Below, piece by piece: positions 33,401 through 45,400 of a stretch of DNA of 64,000 bases (positions within the stretch are counted from its first letter, which is position 1; each line of letters begins with the position of its first letter). The translations under genes and the position numbers were made by a program. This stretch comes from Owenia fusiformis (Eukaryota; Annelida; Polychaeta; Sabellida; Oweniidae): positions 19,185,759 to 19,249,758 of the forward strand of contig CAIIXF020000009.1 in NCBI GenBank assembly GCA_903813345.2, read 5' to 3'. The notes under the pieces are model-generated. The model saw only the letters and a program-made list of their open reading frames with translations, was not told the DNA's origin and did not search any database.

Positions 33401-36400
33401 CTCTCATGCAATATCAGTTATTCTATGTGGTCTTATATATATATATATTCAGGTTACGAATGTGAAGCACACAATAATCCCCCAGATTTCTTTCTGGATA
33501 TTATCAATGGAGATTCTACTGCTGTAGCTGGTCAGGGGATCAACCCTATTGGTGAAACAGCCTTTGGTGAGTTGATTTAAACGACACCCTCCCATTTATT
33601 CAGTTAAGGATGAGCAAAGATAATTTAAAAAAATACATTCTAGAGTAATCAGTCAATTTTCTTAGCTTTTTGTAATCTAGTTCTCACATCATGTATTTGG
33701 AAGAATATTTTCACTAAATTACCCCAGGCATTTGACATTAACAAATAAGGTTTCTCTATATAGCAATCAAAAAGTATATCAACTACAAAGCGAATCACTT
33801 TCCAAAAAAAATTTTAAGAACACAACATAGCAAATTATACTCAGTGATCCTCTCCTAAACCTTTTTGTACTTCGATACATTTGCATATGTTAGGTAAAAG
33901 ACATAGAAGTTACGGTAGTTTTGATGACAGGACACAGGATGAACCACATTGTAGTCATAGTAACAAACCGTTTTTAGATACAGGTACCCATGTGTGATGA
34001 AATCTTGGCATGCATGATCCTTTGCTAAGGATAATGGTCAACATGCTTTGTTAATGCTAATTTAGCAGGCCATGTGATTGTAGGATAGATCCTGACAAGT
34101 CTCATTCTTTTATACATACTTTCAACCTCTGAATACAGAATTATCTACAAAATGTAGAATATCTTTGTCTCTCCACCCTGCGATAAGCAAGTCTCGTGCA
34201 AGTCACATGACCTTATTGGGGGTTGAACTTTAAAAATTTCATTGGATACTATCTTTGAATACCACAGGGCAGAAAGAAAAAGAATCATTCTTGTTCTTAG
34301 AGTCTTGTATTCAGAGAATGTCTCTCTTTCGTTGTGACATGAATCATATAGCAAATTTTCTTGCTCAATGTGGTAACCCATGCTTGTGTTTCAACTTAAC
34401 ATATTTTACTATCAATTTTTTTTCATATTCCTATACATATGCATGGGCATAGCTAACCATGAGGCTGGTGAGGCAATAATTGCTTCACCATAGTTACACA
34501 GAATATTTTTACTGGAACAGTGAGAATGATGTTCCATAAAAGTATGATATCCTCTAAAACTTAAAATGTGATTCTTTATTTTTTGCCTCACCTACAGCCT
34601 TTTTAGTGCGGCTTATAATACTATTCACATATTTGATTCTAGCTGAAGAGATCACAGGGACAAACCTCACTACCAACTATTATAGTGACCATAGCAACTA
34701 TGGTAGCCATACCAACAATGGCTACCATCATGATAAAGCAGAAATGGAAGCTCATTTTAGAGCTAAATTAGATATGACTGGTACTACATATAATGATATT
34801 TATGTTTATATTATTATAACATACATGGTGTCCACAATTTAAGCACCCTCCCCTTGCAGATACTTATAAAGCTACACCCTGTGTGTTATATGTACTATAA
34901 TATCATCCAGTTCCCCATAATCTCCTAGCCTTAGAGGTGTTCATAAAATGATAGTTCATAAGATATACTATTTTTACATTCATTATACATTTTTGTTTCC
35001 TAAGAACCTCCCCCTGACTATGACAGTCCAATGAGACATCACCATAGTAACCATCATCATAACAACCATAACCATAACAACCATTACATTAGAAATGGTA
35101 TCCATCCTTTTCGAGGTAAACATAGTTAAGATATGCTTAATGCTTTGTCTTAGAATAAGAAGACAATCCTGCAACACCAACCATACTGCAATGATTAATC
35201 TTTTCTACCCTTTCACCAATGTTTATCATGAAACATTTACCCTGCGTGCAGAGTCTAGTTAAACGAAGCTCTCTTTAAGGAAGTGAAGTCAAACGAATGC
35301 AAAGGGTATGAAACATTTGATTTACTATTTGAATTACAAAATAAATAAGTCTGATGATACAAAAGGTACATTCAGGCACTGTTTTGTAGAAGGAACATCC
35401 AGGTATATTTGGTAATGAAGAAGACCATGTTGTACAGAAGGAACATTTAGGCATGTTTGGTTGTTAAGACAATGTTTTGTAGAAGGAATTTAGGCCCATG
35501 GCATATCACTCAGGCATATTTGGTTGTTAAGACAATGTTTTGTAGAAAGCACATTCAGGCACATTTGATTGTTAAGAAATTTTTTTGTAGAAGGAATATT
35601 CAGGCATATTTTGTAATGAACGCAATGTTGTACAGAAGGAACATTCAGGCATATTTGGTTGTTAAGACAATGTTGTGCAGAAGGAACATTTAGGCATATT
35701 TGGTTGTTAAGACAATGTTTTGTTGAAGGAATTTAGGCCCATGGCATATCATTCAGGCATATTTGGTTGTTAAGACAATGTTTTGTAGAAAGCACATTCA
35801 GGCACATTTGATTGTTAAGACATTTTTTTAGAGAAGGAACATTCAGGCATATTTTGTAGTGAACACAATGTTGTACAGAAGGAACATTCAGGCATATTTG
35901 GTTGTTAAGACAATGTACAGTATTGTAGGAATATTCAGGCATATTTGGTTGTTAGACAATGTATTGTAGAAAGAATATTCAGGCATATTTTGTTAAGACA
36001 ATGTATCGTAGAAGGAATATTCAGGCATATTTTGTTAAGACAATGTATCGTAGAAGGAATATTCAGGCATATTTTGACAGGACATTGTGGGACATCAATA
36101 ATCCAGATTTATTTTAGAAATGTATCCTAATAATGGACCTGGTAAGCCACACTTAATGCTCTTATTCTAACGTTTCAAATCTAATTCTAAATGTGCATAT
36201 TTTCCCATATATCATTTCAAGCTGCTAAATTTACCAAAGTGGAGCCAGTGGAGGGTGGATCTAAAACGCCAGGTATTTGATAATTGTGGAATTTTTGGTT
36301 TTTGTTCTGTTTTTAGACCACAAATGTCTATATGTCAGTCACACTGTGTCATTGTGATTAAAATAAATATGTCTGGCCTTAAACTTGTTTGCACCTTAGA

Positions 36401-39400
36401 TAAACATTGAATGAGTATTTGATTAAATATTAATTCAAAAAATGTGTACTGTTTTATCTCATGTAGCACTTATGTTGTATCCCCCAATGTATGCAGGGGC
36501 GTAGGAAGGTGTAAATTCAACACTACGCCAAAAATCCCGCCAAAAAATATGAAACAATTGTGTCAATATTCTATATCAAAACGCCTATATTATGCTCGTA
36601 AAACGTCATTTTATGGTAACAGAGATTTCAAGCTTGCAATATTCACAACCTAAATGTGAACGGAAATACTTAAGCGATGTATGGACGATTGGTCATACGT
36701 ATAGGTCTGTAGGTTGGCGTTTCGATTTCATATGCAAGCTTTAAATCCCCGATACCTTTTTAATGTGCTTTAAAATGTTCGAATGATTTTCATCATTTAA
36801 AATCACCTTGGAAAGCCTATCTTTTAAATCTCGACACAAATCATTCTCACTTTGCTAATATCTCGAATGATTGAGACGACCAATTTCCAAAAAACAATTA
36901 GAGATTTTTAATCATTTTCGAATAATTGAATTAAGATCTGAAGATATATAGTAGGCCTATTGTCGGATTCCATCGTGTACCGTGCAATACAATACGTACA
37001 GATTAAAGAAACTAGTTTGATCAATTGATATAAAGAAACGCATTCGTGATCAATGAAACAAATAAATACACCCAAATCAACCAGGTCAAATCGAGGTCAA
37101 CTTGACTTAGGGGATGCCAAAAAATGTTATAAAACAAGAATCTATTATTTGTCAAATGAAAAAAAACTAGGTTATCGCTTTTCTAGAACTGAAATCAATG
37201 GAACGTGTAATTGAATAATCAGCATTTTCAAGTTGTTTTTGTCTTTAACATCCATATTTCAAAAAGTACTACCAATAACAATTAGTGATTTAGTAAGAAA
37301 ATAGATAATTGTTGACTTAACTATAATTTCGTGTCTATGATTTTGCATAGCAACGGAATATAAATCGATAGTGAATTGAAAAATTGGAGTAGGGGAGAAT
37401 AAAAAAAATATACATCTAAATTTAAAGAGGTTCATCATTATAATTATATGCTACCATAGTTAGCATAAGCATTACGGAAAATGCAGAAAAAATGTCAAAG
37501 GTATTCATCAAGTAGTTTTTGAAAAAAACAGCTTTCCTCTCAAATTCGTGAAGAGAACGCGATTCACGAATATTTGGCGAAATTGTATTTATAAGACAGT
37601 CAATAGTGGCTCGATTTTCATGAAATAAAGCATGTTGGTAAGGGAATTCAATCTGTTAAATGATATTTGCCAGACAGACCAATAATGATATGGTATCCAC
37701 AAAACATTTCTTTAGGCTAGTGTGCTCGAGATTACTTTTACAATTTAAACAATGAGAAAATATGACTAAAGAACATAGGAAAGTTAAAAAGTCTTTTTTA
37801 TTCTCATTTTTCAACACTACGCACTGGCGTTTTGGCGTACATTGTTCCTACGCCACTGGTATGCATAGTTCAAGCCAACTTAGATTTATTCAGTGTATAG
37901 TTTGAAAAACACCTTTTGATTTTAAATCTGATGTTATATGGCACTATTTCCTTGACAGGGCCGTCAGATGGGGGGGTGCGATGGGTGCGACCGCACCCCC
38001 CTTTGTCACCCCCCAAAATAAATTTGAAAAAATTCAAAAAAATTTTTTTTGAAAAATATATTTTTTTTTTGTTTTTTTCATTGACTCATACACTTTGAAA
38101 GTACCCAGAAAGCACCAAATAGCATCTTAAAATTGTAAAATTTTCTAGGGGTATTGGCCACCCCTTACACCCCCCACAAAACAATGGAAAAGTTCTAAAT
38201 TTATTTTAGTGTTTTGTCTCAGGGCTCTCAGACACTTTTAAAGTGCCTAGACATCATCAAATAGCTCCTTGATATTGTTAGTGTTTTTGGGGGACTTGCT
38301 CCCCCTCTTGCATCTTGCACTTGCATCCCCCCTCTGGCGCCCCCCCCCTTGCCCCCCCCCCAAAAAAAATTGTGATTTTCTCAAATTATTTAATTGACTC
38401 ATACACTTTGAAAGTGCCCAGAAAGCACCAAATAGCGTCGTAAAATTGTAAAATTTTCTAGGGGGAGTGGGCCACCCCTCACACCCCAAACAAAACAATG
38501 GAAAAGTTCTGAATTTGTTTTATGTATTGTCTCAGACACTTTTAAATTGCCCAGACATCATCAAATAGCTCCTTGATAAAGTTAATGATTCTGGAAGGCT
38601 AACACTTACTCGCCCTCTGGCATCCCCACTCCACCTCCCCCTCTGGTAGCACCCCCCCCCCTTAACACCCCCCCCCCCAAAAAAAATGGGGGACAAACAC
38701 TTGCTCCCCCTCTGGCACCCCAGCCCCACCTCCCCCTCTGGCACCCCTCCCCCCCCTTTGACACCCCCAAAATTTGAAAAAAATTGTGATTGTTTTTCAA
38801 TGTTTTTATTGACTAATACACTTTAAAAGTACCCAGACGCACCAAATATCATCTTTAAATTGTAAAATTTTCTAGGAGAGTTAGCCACCCCTCACATCCC
38901 CCACAAACAAAAGAAAATATTCTGAATTTCATGTATTGTCTCAGACATTTTTTAAGTGCCTAGACATCATCAAATACAAATAGCACCTTGATATGGTCAA
39001 TGTTTCTTGGGGACAACCCCTTGTTCCCCTACTGGCACCCCACCCCACTTCACCCTCTCATCCTCTTTGACACCCCAAAACAATTGGAAAAAAATCCACA
39101 TTTTTCTTATTGACTCATAACGCACAGGCGTACCAGATGGTTGCAAATTCGCTCCAAATACAACAAAATTTCAAATTTTTCCTGGGGGAGAACCACCAGA
39201 CCCCCCTGAATGCTCGGTTTTTTATTCACTCAACTCTTATTCCCGTGGTGGTGGCGTACTACTTAGAAACTTACACTTTGAAAGTACCCAGAAAGCACCA
39301 AATATCAAAACTGTAAAATTTTCTAGGGGGAGTGGACCACTCCTCACACCCCCACAAAACAATTAGAACGTTTGAAAGTTGCATTTGTTAATTCCAAACC

Positions 39401-42400
39401 AATATAGGGAGTAACTGACCCCCCCCCCCCCCCTTCTGTCTTACGCAATTTGATTTACGCGGCAAAAAAATTGACAATTTTATATTCTCTTTAGTAAGCT
39501 CAAAACCGCACCCCCCTTGGAGAAAAGTGTCTTACGGGCCTGCTTGATATTGTTGACTTGTTTCACATGATACTTACTTGGCCCTTAGACTCAGGACTCA
39601 TAGGTGTACTGACATTTTCTCAACCAATCATTTAGTACTCGGAAGTGAACGCAATAATGTTTTAAGATGGTCAGTCCTAGGTCAATAATGATGTCCGCGG
39701 AAATGACCATAAATAGAAAATTGTCCGGTTGCCGACAATCTCTGGTTGGTTCAATGAAGCTTTAAATCAGTATTAAATTTTATGTGATCTAGACAAAGCA
39801 CAGAACACATCAGCAGCAAAGGGCTTTGATGTGTTGGAGACAGGAAGTATACTACTACTAGGTAACCTAAGAGATGTGCTATAAGCATGCTAGACCACCC
39901 TTGGTATACGCAGCTAACGAAAATTGACCGGTATGGGTCAAAAGCTGGACCGGTACGGGTTAACGGTTTTATTTGAATTTAAAACAGCCATAACTTGCTC
40001 AATATTAACTTCCTCGTGTCTAATTTGAAATATATGATGCCTCCCGATGCTTTTAAGTACCCCAATTTTTTACAGATTTTTAAACAGACCAAAACTCTCT
40101 AAATGCGCATTTATGCTCTTTTCTCTCGAGAACGACTGTCTCATTTTCACGATAACTTTTATTTAGTACTTCTAACATATAAGATCTATTTTTCCCCATC
40201 AAGGTATGATGTAAATGACATGCTATTTACATCTTGTGAGTTTCAATGACGCGCGTTTGATTTTATAAAAAATGCCAAACTTTGTGACAAAGAATTTCAT
40301 CAGCTATTGTCCCGAACCGGTCCGTCTTCTTGCTGCAAGCAGATTGCCCCGAACCGGTCCCTCTTCTCGCTGCAAGCAGGAAGAAATGTAGGGTGTAGAT
40401 GTTTGCCTGGAATGGAAATGTTGTTTATGTTTTGGTATGGAAACACTGTGTTGTTTACCCTGTATCCCTATTGGCAAACCATACTACCCTCTGACTTTTA
40501 GAGATGATTTACAGTTATGATGCTGATTACCTCACATTTCTATCTCAGCTGTAATGGTCTTTTATGTGATGTTGAAACTGTTGTGATTTCTCTACAACGT
40601 CCAATTGGATATAGGCTAGGACTGAGAATTATCTATAATTTAAAGAATGTAGTCAAAGGGTCTAGTTCCTATGAAGGTTATGTATGTCAATGGCATACAG
40701 GACATGTCAGCATTTGATATTGCAGCAACTCAAAGGGGTTGTTGAGAGGTTAATGTTGACATGCACTGTACTGGATAATTCTGGGTATTACATCATGTTT
40801 TTATGTGGCATAATTTGGACATATTCTAAATGATAAATATTTCTTTTTAGTGTTTACGCATGTTTACTGTTGTAAGGTAGTTATGTGAGACCTACAATTT
40901 TTGTTTTGGAGCATGATTTTTTTAATGTTTTAGGAATCGTTATGAATGTATTTCGTATTTTTTTACACATGTAATTGGTGTCTTTTATATACGCTTATGC
41001 CACAAGCAATATTTATATGTGCTTATGACACAACCAAATTCAGATATTGGTCGAGTATCACAATTCAAGTGATAATTGCCTCCAATCAAAGCTTAGGTAG
41101 ATAAATTGCTGTTCACTGCCTGAATTAGTTTTACCTTCTGACTTCTCTGTGGTATACTGTACAGCTTGTATCTCATGTACATGGGAGGTTTCTATAGAAA
41201 TTTTCATGCATCTTAAGAAATAATCTAATATTTTATTTGAGATAAAACCAAATTCCATGGTCTCATTATGCTCTAGTTTTGGTCAATCAGAAAATTGAAT
41301 ACCCATCACTGGGGTTTCACTAGAATTTCTCACAGCAGGCTTATTAAATGAAAACAACTGGCAAAATTAATGGAAATTATGAATTAAACATGGAAAAGTT
41401 GAAAAGTCCCTAAAAACAATAGGCAATTTTGTGAAAACAACTGTTGAAAATCGCTTGTTGTCTGCTGCTAATGAAACCCCTGCATCAAAATTCAAAATCT
41501 ATTCCCTTTCAAAAAGTACCCAGTACTTAAGATAACATCTCTGTATAGAAACTGCTTGTACTTGTATTTACTTAAGTTTTTTGCATGGGTGATGGAAGCT
41601 TATGTCATGTCTTAATACCTATATTCAAGATCCACCCCCTTCAAGCCATTCAGATTTTGCACAGTTTTTAAATACTCATCACCTCAAGGTTGAACATGTT
41701 CAATATATAAACAAAAGAACAAAATGATATTTCAGCTCACTGGTGAGCATTATTTCTAGTATGACATGCATAATTGAGGAATGGCTTTACTGAGGTGATA
41801 TCTACTGCTTCTACTATATTCATTTATATCTGTCAAGTCTCATCAAAATACCCTCAACATTTTATACATGTTTAATTCCTTTTCAATTACAGAATATTGA
41901 TTTATTCAATTTTGATGGGACTTGACATACTTACCTGTAATTTATTGAATAGTGTATTCTTATATTCTTACTGTAAATTGTTGTTTGAGTTATTTTTAAA
42001 TATACACGTATGTCACTTAAATCTCAAGTTTATGGATTAATTATTACTTTTTAACATTTAACAAATATTGAGACTTTCATTTTATTAATACATCTGTGAA
42101 TAATTAACCCTTGAAATCATAAAATATAGGGCAGCATTAAAAAACAAAAGATAATCCATAGCATTATATAACATCAAAATAAATTTGAATTGAATGCATT
42201 TCAGATGAAGAGGCTAATGTTGGAGTGGAAAAGACACTTAACCTAGCTGAAAATCTAGCTCAACAGTTTGCAGATTCTACCTGGAATCAAAAGTATGTTT
42301 TTTTATTTCCTTGTCATTTAGTAAACATTCCTCTAAATTCCATCAGCTAACCACACCACCCACTAGCGGATCAAGGGGGGGGGCCTTCTGTGGGCCCAGA

Positions 42401-45400
42401 AAAAAGTTTTGGGCCTTTTTAGGCTAAATTATCAAAAAATGGGCCTTAAGTTTTCTAGGGGCCCAAAATTTATTTCCACGCAAGTACTGAAAATTTTATC
42501 CCTACTCAAAATTAGCCTCCCTCTTGTTAGCTTCTGGATCCGCCAGTGCCACCCTCTCACTATTGTACATTATTTTGATATTTTAATGCTGATAAGATCA
42601 ATGGGCTTAGATTAATGGGAATGCTTCTAAGGAATGTGAAATGAGTGGTAGCTACTTATACAAAATAAAGAATGGTAGCTCCTTATACAAAATTAAGAAT
42701 GGAAGCTACTTGTACAAAATTAAGAATGGTAGCTACTTGAACAAAATAAAGAATGGTAGCTACTTATACATTATAATATCATGGTATAATATCATACTTA
42801 TACATAACCCAGTTACTCTGAAAATATTGTGGAACAAATGGTAAACTTGTTAGTTAAAACCAGAACCTCTGGATTGACCCTTGTAGACAGAAAATGTAGT
42901 GTCACAGACTGGATGTAGCCTAGATTAGATCTCTAATTTCTTGCAAGGGTAAATCCACTTTGGTTTCAATCCATTGTTGTTTTCCATGTGTAATAAAATA
43001 TGCTCACCCTAACACATGTAAATGAATGATGCAATTTGTCAACTGTAGGCTACATGAGGAACTTGCTCCAATCTATAAGGAATTCCAGTCCATGAATGTA
43101 GTAGGAACTGCTATGGGACAAGGGGGAGAATATGCAACAGGCTTCCTGACTCAGGTACAACTACTTTTGTAGTTTCTGGTATAGATTAAGATTGAGCAAA
43201 CAGTGGATTTTTTTAAGGTACTATAAGATTATCTAAATGAAAGTTGAAGGATTGTACATTATACACAAATGAATACATTAATCGAGGTTGGCAAAATAAA
43301 TTCATTCAAGTACGAGGGGTGATCAATAAGTAATGGACGCTTTTTTACACAGATACTTTTATAGACCAATCCCTTTGATTTTTCTACCAGTGATACGTCA
43401 TTCAATTATCTATCAATTCTGAAGATTTGAAGACAAAATATGTAATATATGTTGATATATCCTTATTTCCGTGAAGGAGGTACAGGTACCCCGGGACCGA
43501 CATTTACGTCACATATTCAGTTTTTAGCCAGTTTGGCAAATTTCAGTTAGATTTGAACTTTTTATATGCAACAAGTGTTGTGTTGTTTGACATTTTTTGC
43601 TGACTGGTAACACATAAACAGAAAGTATTGTGATGTCAGAGTGTTGTATGGAAGGGGTTTGCAGGTCAATTTGAGAAAGCATTGTGGAAGAAAGGGGTGG
43701 TGAGAGAAGGGAACACCCTACTCCATATGGACAATGCACCTGCCCACAGATCTCAAAATGTTCAGAAAACAATATCCCTGGACCTCAAAATTGAGTTCTT
43801 GGCCAATGCACTATATTGTGCAGATCTGCTCACATGTGACTTATTTATTTCTATACTACTTATTTCTATAGAGAAAGGATGCAGGTTTATTGCCATTGAT
43901 GAAATAAAACAACCCATGCAACTGCATCTTGCTACCATGTCAGAGAATGGATTCAGCCTTGTCTCACAATCTTGAGTTAAGAGGATGAGTAATTGTGTAC
44001 ATGTAGCACTTGATGGAACCTATGTAGAGGGACCTGTGGAATGAATGTGGCATGAATACCACATAGTGATGATAAAATATTCAAAATCAACTATGACATA
44101 ACAACAAAATGGGGTAATTCCTGACCATAATGGTTTGTTTTGTTCAGCCTGCATTCAACTGCATTGCATGTTAAACAAGCTAAAATAGCTTCAGAATGTT
44201 TGACGTAAATGTCGGTCCCGGGGTACCTACACATCCTTCATGGAAATAAAGATATATCAAAATGTATTACATACCTAGCGAAGCATTTGTATGGAGGTCA
44301 ATGGGAAAGTTAGCGAGCTATATCCACCGATATTGCCCGATTACCCCGATATAGCCCGCTTACCTCGTTTTGATATTAGATTTCTTTAATAACCATGATA
44401 ATATCATGACGTCACGTCATTGATACAAAGTAACCATGGGAACAAAGGCATGTAATACATCAGTTATGTCACTATGACGTGAAATATGCCTTCGTTCTTG
44501 CCCAAATATAGAGCCTCCCAAGGTCGGCCTATATTGGGAGAACTCAGGCATATTTCACGTCATAGTGACATAACCTCTAAATATTACATGTTTTGTTTTC
44601 AAATCTTCAGAGTTGATAGATAATTGAATGACGTATCACTGGTAAGAAAATCAAAGGGATTGGTCTATAAAAAGCATCTGTGTAAAAAAGCGTCCATTAC
44701 TTATTGATCACCCCTCGTATGTGGTCCAATTTGTGTATAATGTTTTTATACTCCAGTGAGTATAGCCTATGTGAAATATTAATTTGCCACACCATAATGG
44801 CCTAGTCACATAGCCCGGCCGATGTCCGGCATCGGTAGAGCTCGGTGGATTTTTTTGGTGCTACCGAGCTCTCCTCATCGGAAGCAGAGCTCGGTGACGT
44901 GAACGGACTCCGTCCGGACATCTTCAGGTACTATAGTTTCCAAGGCTCTGTCCCACATCGGCCGGAGCTCGGTCGGAGCTCGGCCGGTGTCCGTTAAAAA
45001 AACCTTGTCCTCTGGTTGTCTCAGATGCACGGGACACCGACCGATACTCGGCCATGCACCGGCCGACGTGTGTTCTGATGTGGTTACGATGGGGCTGCGA
45101 TGAGGGAGCTCGCTGAGAGCCCGGTGAAATTTAACTCCAAAGTTAAAATTTCACCGAGCTGCCACCGATGCGGCTTTAAGCAACAAACGCCACGGATGTC
45201 CGGCCAGTGTCCGGCCGGTGTTCGGCCGAGTTCGGTGAAAATTGCATTGCTGGCTCATCGGAACCTCATCGGCCGGGCTATGTGACTAGGCCATAAGTAT
45301 CCATAGACTCTATAAGAATAATAATACATATGTACATTTTATGTATTTATTTTCAGCTTGGTATAGTATCAGTTAGAGCTTTGAAGAACATATGGAGAAA

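Larger units (their letters stand above)
43313..44717. mobile_element. Mariner-type transposon remnant with long TIRs, ABCG2 intron 13
   Basis: Ends CGAGGGGTGATCAATAAGTA / TACTTATTGATCACCCCTCG are the classic mariner terminus, with TA duplications at 43311-43312 and 44718-44719. The inverted arms extend about 200 bp (to TGACGTAAATGTCGGTCCCG in the right arm). Inside, 43,682-43,975 (+) encodes [16 protein letters not shown], the second catalytic Asp block of mariner transposases, but the rest is degenerate and most of the ORF is gone. Confidence 0.9.

Noticed and set aside
34781-34842. Reading exon 8 of ABCG2 through to a TAA as an alternative end
   Set aside because: The next exons continue in frame to a complete membrane domain; the extension is hydrophobic by AT-rich composition and has no conservation I can see. 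The weak donor GTACTA is noted as a caveat.
35370-36085. Regular repeat array that could suggest a CRISPR
   Set aside because: There are no unique spacers, the unit is contiguous and variable, and the genome is eukaryotic. It is a minisatellite.
37916-38098. 60-codon ORF with [11 protein letters not shown]
   Set aside because: It falls in low-complexity C- and A-tract repeat; composition is explained by the repeat.
43682-43975. An active mariner transposase
   Set aside because: Only the second-Asp region is recognisable, the later catalytic block is altered, and the N-terminal half is missing.
45100-45285. 61-codon ORF
   Set aside because: It lies wholly inside the GC-rich MITE and shows no protein-like features.
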